Assembly (NCBI RefSeq): GCF_014876185.1
Contig: NZ_JADALJ010000001.1
Location: forward strand, 3,969,001 to 4,033,000
Direction: 5' to 3'
DNA length: 64,000 bases
Source of the DNA: Rufibacter sp. LB8
GTDB lineage: Bacteria; Bacteroidota; Bacteroidia; Cytophagales; Hymenobacteraceae
The notes under the pieces are model-generated. The model did not search any database and was not told the DNA's origin. It saw only the letters and a list, made by a program, of their open reading frames with translations. Within the stretch, counting starts at the first letter, position 1. Every line of letters starts with the position of its first letter. Both the position numbers and the translations under genes were made by a program. This document shows, in pieces, positions 17,033-23,917 of this stretch.

Positions 17033-19630
17033 ATGATAAATACGCTTATTGGTGACATTGGTCACGTCAGTGTGATTGTCGCGTTTGTGGCGGCACTGGT
17101 TTCCTCCCTTTCTTATTCATTCGCAGCCAATGCGCAGGAACTCACCTCTGAGCAAGCCGGCTGGAAGAAAATGGCCCGAGGTGCGTTCTTCGTGCACACG
17201 TTGGCGGTGTTCAGCATCATTTTCTGCCTTTTCAACATCATCTACAACCACCGCTACGAATACCATTACGCGTGGAGCCACTCGTCTAACCACCTGGCGG
17301 TGCATTATATGATTTCCTGCTTCTGGGAAGGCCAGGAAGGTTCTTTCCTGCTCTGGATTTTCTGGCACGTGCTGCTGGGGCTAGTCTTGATTAAATATGC
17401 CGGCAAGAAATGGGAAAGCCCGGTGATGGCGGTTTTCTCGTTTGTGCAGCTGTTTTTGACGTCCATGATTCTGGGAATTGTGATTGGTGACCTCAAGATT
17501 GGGTCATCGCCGTTTATCTTGATGCGTGATTTCATGGCCGATGCGCCGGTGTTCCAGATGGACCCTAACTATGTGCCCAAAGACGGAACCGGCCTGAACC
17601 CGCTCTTGCAGAACTACTGGATGGTGATTCACCCGCCGGTCTTGTTCCTGGGTTTTGCTGCTACCTTGGTGCCGTTTGCCTTTGCCATTGCCGGTCTCTG
17701 GAAAAAAGATTTCTCAGCCTGGACCAAACCCGCCTTGCCGTGGGCGCTGTTCGCTGCCGTGGTATTGGGCATAGGTATCATGATGGGCGCGTACTGGGCC
17801 TATGAAACCCTCAACTTTGGTGGTTACTGGAACTGGGACCCGGTGGAAAACGCCGTGTACATTCCGTGGCTGGTGCTGGTGGGAGCCATTCATACCTTGC
17901 TGGCCTACCGCAAAAGCAGAACCGCGCTGCGCGCCACGTTTATCCTGTTCATCGTTTCGTTCCTGTTGATTTTATACGCCACGTTCTTAACAAGAAGCGG
18001 TATTCTGGGCAACGCCTCGGTGCACTCGTTCACAGATTTGGGCTTGTCTGGGCAGTTGTTCACCTACATGGCGGCGTTCTTCGTGCTGGCTATTGGCTTG
18101 CTGATCTACCGTTGGAAATACATTCCGGTCACGGATAAAGAAGTAGCCACCTATTCCGGCGAATTCTGGGTGTTCATAGGTGCGGCCGTGCTTTGTTTGG
18201 GCGCGTTTCAGGTGCTGTTCACCACGTCTATTCCGGTATATAACTCGTTCATGGGCTTTATTGGCATTAAAACCAACGTGGCCCTCCCCGCCGACCAGAT
18301 TGCGCACTACACCAAGTTTCAGCTATGGTTGGGTGTGGCCATTGCGCTGTTGTCGGGTACGGGGCAGATGCTCTGGTGGCGCAAGCAGAACAACGGAAGC
18401 AAGATTTCTGACGTGTTCATTGTGCCTTTGATGCTTACCGGTCTGTTTACGGCTTTGATTCTCTTGATCAGCAAGCTGGGCTATATTGAGCGCATCAACA
18501 ATCCGGTGTATATCTTGCTGCTGGCGGCGTCTCTGTACGCGGTGTTCAGTAACCTGGGCATTCTGTTGGGCGTCCTGAGAAAGAACGTTTCTATTGCCGG
18601 CGGCGCCGTGGCGCACATTGGCGTGGCCATGATGCTGATTGGCGTGCTGTTCTCCTCTGGGTATTCCAACATCATCTCCAAAAACATGTCGGGCATGGTG
18701 TACGCCCGCGAGTTTGGCGATGACATTAACCGCGACAACGTGCTTTTGTGGCGCAACGTAGCCACTGATATGGGCCCTTACAAAGTGAGCTACAAAGGCC
18801 AGTACCTGGAAGTGAAAGACATTCCAGACTACGTGAACAAGCAGTTGCTTTTCAGGATTGACGATGAATACAAGGCCATCGCCCGCGGTCCGTTGAAAGA
18901 CGGTGACCAAATCCTGTACAAAGCCGGTGACACCGTGGAAATATCGCCAGAAAACACCTATTACCAGGTGGAATTCAAGAACCGCGAGACCGAAGAAGTC
19001 TTCACCTTGTACCCACGGGCGCAGGTGAACCCAGATATGGGGCTTCTGGCTTCGCCGGATGTCAAGATGTTCTGGTCTAAAGATTTGTACACGCACGTTT
19101 CTACCATTCCAGACCCCAACGAGGAGAAGGAGTGGGGCGAAATGAAGGAGTACAACGTTAAAATTGGCGATACGCTTATTCTCAATGATTACGTGGCTAT
19201 TCTGAAAGGCATTGAACCCGCCAAAGACACGTTAATGCTCAATCTGAAACCCGGCGACGTGGCCGTACAAGCTGACATGCAGATTCTGGGCGAGCGCCGC
19301 ACCTACCACGCACACCCTATCTATGCCATCAGAGACCGCATGGTGGGCCGCGTACCCGAAGAAATTGAAGACCTGGGCTTGCGCCTGATGCTCCTAAACA
19401 TCAACCCAGACAAAGGCGAATTCACCATTGGTATCAACACCAGCCAAAAGGACTACATCATCCTGAAGGCCATGGAGAAACCGTTCATCAACATTCTCTG
19501 GATAGGCACGCTGGTCATGAGCCTCGGGTTTGTGATGGCCATTGTGCGCCACTTCAAAGACGGCAAATCTGGCAAGAAACCACCTCTGCCTAAAGGCAAA
19601 GCCGTAAAGCGCCCTGAATTGGTGGCCTAA
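17033..19630 (+). CDS. ccmF: Cytochrome c heme lyase/assembly protein CcmF (CcsA family)
   Basis: 865 residues, a multi-spanning inner-membrane protein that attaches heme to apocytochrome c in system I. It has a long N-terminal membrane part with MVIHPPVLFLGF (His near 200) and the WWD-type heme-binding signature GGYWNWDPVENAVYIPWLVL (about 262-281). A second membrane block lies near 490-560. The C-terminal 280 residues form a periplasmic domain, ending in one more helix (FINILWIGTLVMSLGFVMAIV) and a basic tail. The length is larger than proteobacterial CcmF but usual in Bacteroidota. It is the last gene of the ccm run. No CcmG/CcmH-type thioredoxin or lyase partner follows. Confidence 0.92.
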   Translation: MINTLIGDIGHVSVIVAFVAALVSSLSYSFAANAQELTSEQAGWKKMARGAFFVHTLAVFSIIFCLFNIIYNHRYEYHYAWSHSSNHLAVHYMISCFWEGQEGSFLLWIFWHVLLGLVLIKYAGKKWESPVMAVFSFVQLFLTSMILGIVIGDLKIGSSPFILMRDFMADAPVFQMDPNYVPKDGTGLNPLLQNYWMVIHPPVLFLGFAATLVPFAFAIAGLWKKDFSAWTKPALPWALFAAVVLGIGIMMGAYWAYETLNFGGYWNWDPVENAVYIPWLVLVGAIHTLLAYRKSRTALRATFILFIVSFLLILYATFLTRSGILGNASVHSFTDLGLSGQLFTYMAAFFVLAIGLLIYRWKYIPVTDKEVATYSGEFWVFIGAAVLCLGAFQVLFTTSIPVYNSFMGFIGIKTNVALPADQIAHYTKFQLWLGVAIALLSGTGQMLWWRKQNNGSKISDVFIVPLMLTGLFTALILLISKLGYIERINNPVYILLLAASLYAVFSNLGILLGVLRKNVSIAGGAVAHIGVAMMLIGVLFSSGYSNIISKNMSGMVYAREFGDDINRDNVLLWRNVATDMGPYKVSYKGQYLEVKDIPDYVNKQLLFRIDDEYKAIARGPLKDGDQILYKAGDTVEISPENTYYQVEFKNRETEEVFTLYPRAQVNPDMGLLASPDVKMFWSKDLYTHVSTIPDPNEEKEWGEMKEYNVKIGDTLILNDYVAILKGIEPAKDTLMLNLKPGDVAVQADMQILGERRTYHAHPIYAIRDRMVGRVPEEIEDLGLRLMLLNINPDKGEFTIGINTSQKDYIILKAMEKPFINILWIGTLVMSLGFVMAIVRHFKDGKSGKKPPLPKGKAVKRPELVA

Positions 19631-19703
19631 GTTTTATCAATGATTTATTGGAAATCCGGTGGAAGGAGAGTTGTTCTCTCTCCGCCGGATTTTTTGTTTT
19701 TAG

Positions 19704-19743
19704 CCGTTTTCGGGCTCATTTCTGGAAATGAAGCCGAAAACGG
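19704..19743. repeat. Family-P palindrome, copy 5 (CTGG orientation)
   Basis: CCGTTTTCGGGCTCATTT, loop CTGG, AAATGAAGCCGAAAACGG. The loop is the reverse complement of CCAG, so this copy is inserted in the opposite orientation to most. It lies about 73 bases after the ccmF stop. Confidence 0.85.
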
Positions 19744-19874
19744 TGAGTGTACAGAAAATAACTACAGAAATCTAAAACTTATTGTCAATTTCTATACACA
19801 GACTACGGTTCAACATTGTCTTTCTTTAAAAGAGGAGGCGAATTTGCCAACGAGAACACGCCTTTCTTATGATG

Positions 19875-20057
19875 GTAGGGACAGGTCGCGACCTGTCCTA
19901 ACGCATATCTGATACCGCGCATGCAGATAATGTAGGGGCGTATGGCATACGCCCTTACGCATTTCTGAAAACGCATTTCCGCTTATCCTTTGTTGCATTC
20001 CTTACGGTAACAGAGCTGCCAAGGCCACTGCGTAGGGCGTATGCCATACGCCCCTAC
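19875..20057. repeat. Three family-G palindromes (GTAGGG...CCCTAC)
   Basis: GTAGGGACAGGTCGCGACCTGTCCTAAC at 19875-19902, then GTAGGGGCGTATG/GCATACGCCCTTAC at 19932-19958 and GTAGGGCGTATG/CATACGCCCCTAC at 20032-20057. Each is a near-perfect palindrome with its own core but shared ends. The first two are followed by ACGCATATCTGAT or ACGCATTTCTGAA. Related copies occur near 37051, 43055, 43161 and 63233. Confidence 0.75.
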
Positions 20058-20125
20058 AAAATTTCAATGCGTAGTCTGTTACTGAATTGTTGGTACCTTG
20101 CCACTGCAACAGTAGAGTTACATCC

Positions 20126-20959
20126 ATGAAGATAGGCATCATTGGCACGGGCAACGTAGGTACGCATCTGGTGAAAGGTTTGGCCGCGGCTGGGCTGGAA
20201 GTGGTCGTCATTTACAGCCGAACGCTGGCCCATGCCCAGGAAGCAGTTCAATTTGCGCCAACCGCCAGAGCCGTAGATTTTCTTGATTTCACTGCTTGCC
20301 CAAGGGCTGACTTGTACTTGCTGGCCGTGCCAGACCAGGTGCTGCCAGAAATTGTTGCCAAAGCCCTTTTCCCGGAAGGGACGGTGGTGGCGCATACGTC
20401 GGGGACGCAGCCAATGGAGGTGTTGCAGCCTTTGAAGAACGTGCAGGTGGGTGTATTTTATCCGTTGCAGACCTTTAGTAAGGAGAAAGACGTAGACTGG
20501 CCGCGTATTCCTATCTGTTGGGAAGCCTCCTCGCCGGAGGCGGGGGAGATGCTGCAGCAAGTGGCCGTTGCTTTAAGCCGGAATGTGCTGGAAATGGCCG
20601 GTCCAGCGCGGCGGCAGTTGCATGTGGCGGCGGTGTTCGCGTGTAATTTCACCAACCATCTGTGGGGCGTGGCCCAGGAAATCCTGCAAACCGCCAATCT
20701 GCCTGTGACCCTGTTGCAGCCTTTGGTAGAAGAAACAGTGGCTAAAGCGTTTCAATTTCCGCCGTTTGCGGTGCAGACCGGCCCGGCCCGGCGCAATGAC
20801 CAGACCACGCTGCAGGCGCATGCCAACCTGCTGCAAGACTTTCCGGAGTATACCGCGTTATACCAGGTGCTCACTGCCAGCATTCAGCGGCAGGCTGGTT
20901 TTGCCCCCGTTTCAGGTTTAGAGGCCAAAAACAGAAACCCAGGCAAGCCCGCGCAATAG
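20126..20959 (+). CDS. Rossmann-fold DUF2520 protein (NADP-oxidoreductase-like)
   Basis: From the ATG at 20126 the product is 277 residues, opening with a dinucleotide-binding fingerprint MKIGIIGTGNVGTHLVKGL (GxGxxG) directly at the N-terminus. The upstream start at 20087 adds a Cys-rich leader with no meaning. The N-terminal Rossmann domain (about 1-120) resembles ketopantoate/F420-dependent reductases. The C-terminal helical domain (about 130-260, containing AGPARRQLHVAAVFACNFTNHLW) is typical of DUF2520. The substrate is unknown. It is followed by the ferredoxin gene, which has its own promoter. Confidence 0.85.
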   Translation: MKIGIIGTGNVGTHLVKGLAAAGLEVVVIYSRTLAHAQEAVQFAPTARAVDFLDFTACPRADLYLLAVPDQVLPEIVAKALFPEGTVVAHTSGTQPMEVLQPLKNVQVGVFYPLQTFSKEKDVDWPRIPICWEASSPEAGEMLQQVAVALSRNVLEMAGPARRQLHVAAVFACNFTNHLWGVAQEILQTANLPVTLLQPLVEETVAKAFQFPPFAVQTGPARRNDQTTLQAHANLLQDFPEYTALYQVLTASIQRQAGFAPVSGLEAKNRNPGKPAQ

Positions 20960-20970
20960 AACGTTCGGGT

Positions 20971-21001
20971 TTTGATTAGGGCGCGTGTATGCCTACCTTT
21001 G
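20971..21001 (+). promoter_or_regulatory. Bacteroidota-type promoter of the ferredoxin gene
   Basis: TTTG (20971-20974) and TACCTTTG (20994-21001) are separated by 19 bases. This matches the TTTG-N19-TANNTTTG consensus of the primary sigma factor in this phylum, and it ends 21 bases before the ferredoxin ATG. Confidence 0.75.
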
Positions 21002-21022
21002 CTGCCTTAACACCGCGCGTTT

Positions 21023-21352
21023 ATGAAAGTAGTGACCATCACATATAAGTTTGCCAACGGAAAACCAGACGAGACCCATTCGGGCGCCGAAGGGGAGTCT
21101 GTGTTGGATGTGGCCCTGAACAACGGAATCCAGCTGCAGCACAACTGCGGCGGCGTGTGCGGCTGCAGCACCTGCCACGTCTATATTGAAGCTGGCATGG
21201 ACGACCTCCCTGAAATCACTGACAAAGAGGAAGATTACATTGACCGCGCCGTGGACCCGCGCATCAACTCGCGCCTGGCTTGCCAGTGCGTGGTGCAGGG
21301 CGGCCAGGATTTAGTGGTCACCATTCCCAGACAAGATTTCTTAGGGCATTAA
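21023..21352 (+). CDS. [2Fe-2S] ferredoxin, adrenodoxin type
   Basis: 109 residues, cytoplasmic electron carrier. The cluster ligands are visible as HNCGGVCGCSTCHVYI (C-x5-C-x2-C, about residues 42-51) plus a fourth Cys in SRLACQCVV (about 88-90). This is the pattern of ISC-type Fdx rather than plant-type ferredoxins. The length is normal. The next gene but one element is IscX, so a role in iron-sulphur cluster assembly is likely. A well-formed promoter precedes it. Confidence 0.92.
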   Translation: MKVVTITYKFANGKPDETHSGAEGESVLDVALNNGIQLQHNCGGVCGCSTCHVYIEAGMDDLPEITDKEEDYIDRAVDPRINSRLACQCVVQGGQDLVVTIPRQDFLGH

Positions 21353-21399
21353 TTCAAGGGCTAGAAATTAGTTTTTAGACCACATTCTTCACGTAAGTG

Positions 21400-21441
21400 A
21401 AAATACTGGTTAAGCACCAGGAGTAAGCAAGCCAGTATTTT
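21400..21441 (+). terminator. Hairpin after ferredoxin gene
   Basis: AAAATACTGG (21400-21409) pairs with CCAGTATTTT (21432-21441), followed by TGTTTG. It lies about 50 bases past the ferredoxin stop and may terminate its transcript, though the loop is long (22 bases). Confidence 0.45.
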
Positions 21442-21442
21442 G

Positions 21443-21534
21443 TTTGTCATCTTCTAAGGAACTTGGTGGCAAACTGTAAAAGCGAATAGTAAGTGCCTGT
21501 CTAGCTGGCCACCAAAATCTTTCCAAGATGACAG
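21443..21534. repeat. Inverted repeat of a TGTCATCTT...GGTGGC element
   Basis: TTTGTCATCTTCTAAGGAACTTGGTGGC-type sequence at 21443-21470 faces an inverted, diverged copy at 21508-21534. Single related copies occur near 42905 and, more degenerate, near 15303. It is a dispersed intergenic element in back-to-back arrangement before iscX. Confidence 0.55.
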
Positions 21535-21580
21535 AGGGGGTTAACGCTTATCATGCATAACAACTGACAATTATAAAAAT

Positions 21581-21820
21581 ATGAGCAATCAATTTGAACC
21601 ACCCATCAAGTGGGCCGACCATGAAGATATAGCCATGGCGCTCTATGAGAAGTTCGGGGATGATTTCAATGAAGCCAAGATTTACCGCGTTCGGTTCACA
21701 GACCTGCTGGAGTGGGTGCTGTCTATCCCTAACTTTGAGGGTACCCGTGAAGGCGCCACCGAGGGGCACCTGGAAATGATTCAGGCCCAGTGGGTGTATG
21801 AGTGGCGCGATAACCAATAA
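21581..21820 (+). CDS. iscX: Iron-sulphur assembly protein IscX
   Basis: 79 residues, all-helical acidic protein of the IscX/YfhJ family that binds IscS and modulates cluster assembly. Conserved blocks are visible: KWADHEDIAMALYEKF near the start, the DFNEAKIYRVRFTDLLEWVLSI segment, and a C-terminal EMIQAQWVYEWRD. Size and motif order fit the family closely. It lies 228 bases after the ferredoxin on the same strand. Palindrome copy 6, with a T-run, follows its stop by 18 bases. Confidence 0.93.
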   Translation: MSNQFEPPIKWADHEDIAMALYEKFGDDFNEAKIYRVRFTDLLEWVLSIPNFEGTREGATEGHLEMIQAQWVYEWRDNQ

Positions 21821-21838
21821 CAAGCCAGCACGTGTAGG

Positions 21839-21885
21839 CGCGTTTTCGGGCTCATTTTCAGAAATGAGCCCGAAAACGCGTTTTT
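21839..21885 (+). terminator. Family-P palindrome, copy 6, with T-run (iscX terminator)
   Basis: CGCGTTTTCGGGCTCATT and its complement around TTCAG, followed at once by TTTTT. This copy has all parts of a Rho-independent terminator. The outer bases are CGC/GCG instead of CCG/CGG and still pair. Confidence 0.85.
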
Positions 21886-21906
21886 CTGTTTAAACTTTTT
21901 AAGGCC

Positions 21907-22407
21907 ATGACCATGCAGGCACTTCCAGATTTCAGCCATATCAACACGTTCATCTTTGACGTGGACGGCGTGCTCACAGACGGCACCTTGCTGTGCTTCT
22001 CTACCGGTGAGCAGGCCCGCGCCTTCAACATAAAAGACGGCTACGCCATCAGGCACGCGCTTAAGAGTGGCTACCGGGTGGCCATCATCTCGGGGCGCAA
22101 CGAGCCCGGCGTGCGCAAACGTCTGGAGACCCTGGACATCAAAGACATTTACCTTGGGGCAGAGAACAAGCTGGACACGTTCCAGAATTACATCTATTAC
22201 CACGGCATTGACCCGGAGAATGTGGTGTTCATGGGCGATGACATGCCTGATCTGGAGGTAATGCAACACTGCGGCATCTCGGCGTGCCCCGCAGACGCGG
22301 CCATTGACATCTGTGACATCAGCCAGTACGTGGCCTCTGCCGAGGGCGGGAAAGGTGCCGTGCGCGAGTTGATTGAGATGGTGATGAAACTGCACAAGAC
22401 CTGGTAA
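21907..22407 (+). CDS. kdsC: KdsC-type HAD phosphatase
   Basis: 166 residues, a cap-less class III HAD phosphatase of the KdsC/YrbI family, which releases Kdo from Kdo-8-phosphate for lipopolysaccharide core. HAD motif I is FIFDVDGVLTDG (about 17-28), motif II lies in AIISGRNEPGVRKR, and motif IV is MGDDMPDLEVM. The size fits tetrameric KdsC. A second ATG at 21913 is an equally possible start. It is separated from iscX by a terminator palindrome and from cspA by a promoter, so it is probably a single-gene unit. Confidence 0.88.
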   Translation: MTMQALPDFSHINTFIFDVDGVLTDGTLLCFSTGEQARAFNIKDGYAIRHALKSGYRVAIISGRNEPGVRKRLETLDIKDIYLGAENKLDTFQNYIYYHGIDPENVVFMGDDMPDLEVMQHCGISACPADAAIDICDISQYVASAEGGKGAVRELIEMVMKLHKTW

Positions 22408-22458
22408 GACCAATATATCCTTATTTATATATTCATATTATAATTTTTGTAAATAAAG

Positions 22459-22488
22459 TTTGGTGTTTCGTTAATAATCATATATTTA
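22459..22488 (+). promoter_or_regulatory. Promoter and AT-rich leader of the cold-shock gene
   Basis: TTTG (22459-22462), an 18-base spacer and TATATTTA (22481-22488) match the TTTG/TANNTTTG consensus in 11 of 12 defined positions. The transcript would carry a U-rich leader of roughly 30 bases before the ATG. Confidence 0.6.
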
Positions 22489-22522
22489 CAACATCATTCA
22501 TTCTTTCAATTTTTATTTTTTT

Positions 22523-22717
22523 ATGAAAACAGGGACTGTCAAATTCTTCAACGACTCTAAAGGCTACGGCTTTATTACAGAAGAAGCCACCAATGAGGAC
22601 TTTTTTGTACACATCACCGGCCTCAACGGTGTTCAGATCCAACAGCACGACAAAGTGGAGTTCGACACCAAAGAAGGGAAAAAAGGCATTAACGCGGTAA
22701 ACGTGAAAAAGCTCTAA
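22523..22717 (+). CDS. Cold-shock domain protein (CspA family)
   Basis: 64 residues, a single five-stranded cold-shock domain that binds single-stranded RNA/DNA and acts as an RNA chaperone. RNP1 (KGYGFI, residues 13-18) and RNP2 (DFFVHI, about 27-32) are intact. It has its own AT-rich promoter and a strong terminator 40 bases after the stop, so it is an independent unit. It is shorter at the C-terminus than E. coli CspA by a few residues, which is common in this phylum. Confidence 0.95.
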   Translation: MKTGTVKFFNDSKGYGFITEEATNEDFFVHITGLNGVQIQQHDKVEFDTKEGKKGINAVNVKKL

Positions 22718-22753
22718 CACTTCTACTTATCATACTCATTTTGTAACTCTTCA

Positions 22754-22780
22754 AAAGGCCCCTGCTCTAGGGGCTTTTTT
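22754..22780 (+). terminator. Terminator of the cold-shock gene
   Basis: AAAAGGCCCC / GGGGCTTTT stem with a short TGCTCTA loop, followed by TTTTTTCTTTT. A standard Rho-independent terminator. Confidence 0.9.
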
Positions 22781-22827
22781 CTTTTGTGGCCGTTTAGCCG
22801 TACCTTTCCTGCTCGCTCCCGGCCGCC

Positions 22828-23673
22828 TTGAAGAACTTTCTCACCCTCATCAGATTCCCCAACCTGCTCATCATGCTGCTGGCCCAGTTGCTGGTGCGCA
22901 AATACCTGGTGTTTCCGGAGCGTACCTGGGCAGAGGCCCTTACCTGGCCTTTTCTGGTGCTGGCCCTGGCCACGCTTTGCATTGGGGCGGCGGGCTACAT
23001 CATCAATGACTACTATGACCTCAAGATAGACCGCATCAACAAGCCAGACCGCGTGGTGCTGGGCAAAGGCCTCACCCGCCGAAAGGCCATTATGGTGCAC
23101 TTCTACCTGTCGGCTACGGGTGTGGCGTTGGGTACTTTGCTAGGCGTGCGCGTGGCGGTGGTGCTGTTTGGCGTGGCCATGCTGCTGTGGGGTTATTCGG
23201 CGCAGTTCAAGAAGCGGCCGCTGGTGGGTAACCTCACCATTGCCCTGCTCTCAGGGGTGATGGTGCTGGTAGTGCCGCTACAGGCCGGTGAACCGTCTGT
23301 GGCGGCCTGGGCGTACGGGGTCTTCGCATTTTTGATATCGCTTATACGGGAGATTATCAAAGACATGGAAGACGTGGAGGGCGATGCTTCTTTCCGGTGC
23401 CGCACCTTGCCCATTGTGCTGGGCCTGCCCAAAACCAAATGGGTGCTGTACCCGCTGCTGGCCTTGTTTCTTCTGTATACGTTGGTGGTGATGTGGGCGA
23501 AAGCCGAGCAACCTCTGTTTCTAATGTATTTGGGCATTGGGGTGGTACTGCCCACCTTGCTGCTGACCCGGCAACTGTATTACGCAGACAGAAAGTTAGA
23601 ATACGCCCAGTTGAGTTGGTTTTGCAAGGGCATTATGCTGGTGGGCGTCTGTTCCATGCTGGTGTTGCGGTAA
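22828..23673 (+). CDS. UbiA-family prenyltransferase
   Basis: 281 residues, an integral membrane enzyme with about eight hydrophobic helices. It transfers an isoprenyl chain to an acceptor. The two Asp-rich Mg-diphosphate motifs are present: NDYYDLKIDRINKPDR (about 67-82) and KDMEDVEGD (about 178-186). Bacteroidota homologues are often labelled geranylgeranylglycerol-phosphate geranylgeranyltransferase, but quinone or other acceptors cannot be excluded. The start is a TTG in the context GCCGCCTTGAAGAAC. No in-frame ATG precedes the conserved KNFLTLIRFPN, so TTG is favoured. TACCTTTC at 22801-22808 may be its -7 element. Confidence 0.85.
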   Translation: MKNFLTLIRFPNLLIMLLAQLLVRKYLVFPERTWAEALTWPFLVLALATLCIGAAGYIINDYYDLKIDRINKPDRVVLGKGLTRRKAIMVHFYLSATGVALGTLLGVRVAVVLFGVAMLLWGYSAQFKKRPLVGNLTIALLSGVMVLVVPLQAGEPSVAAWAYGVFAFLISLIREIIKDMEDVEGDASFRCRTLPIVLGLPKTKWVLYPLLALFLLYTLVVMWAKAEQPLFLMYLGIGVVLPTLLLTRQLYYADRKLEYAQLSWFCKGIMLVGVCSMLVLR

Positions 23674-23701
23674 GCGAGGCTTGCCCAATAAGAAATCCAT
23701 T

Positions 23702-23740
23702 CCGTTTTCGGGCCCATTATATGAAATGAAGCCGAAAACG
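23702..23740. repeat. Family-P palindrome, copy 7 (degenerate loop)
   Basis: CCGTTTTCGGGCCCATT ... AAATGAAGCCGAAAACG with the loop replaced by an ATAT-like sequence. It begins 28 bases after the prenyltransferase stop. A TATCTTTG element (23754-23761) follows and may serve porZ. Confidence 0.75.
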
Positions 23741-23917
23741 CGTTGAAACTGTGTATCTTTGGGTAAGCAGCTAAGGGATTTGTTTTGCAGGGAAAATGCA
23801 TTTCAGGGCTTGGCCAAAAGTGCTTTTTGCAGGACTGTAGGATGCTTGAAAGAAACATGGTCTGATTGCTGCCGGGCTTAGGGCCGAGTTTGAAATTAAC
23901 ATAGTAATAGTGCTCTC

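Larger units (their letters stand above)
19631..20125. other. Gene-free interval with several short palindromes
   Basis: No gene seen. It contains family-P copy 5 and three GTAGGG-type palindromes (19875-19902, 19932-19958, 20032-20057), two of them followed by similar ACGCAT-type tails. Confidence 0.6.

Noticed and set aside
18323-19096. Minus-strand frame of 257 codons inside ccmF
   Set aside because: His/Val/Gln-rich shadow of a strongly coding plus-strand gene.
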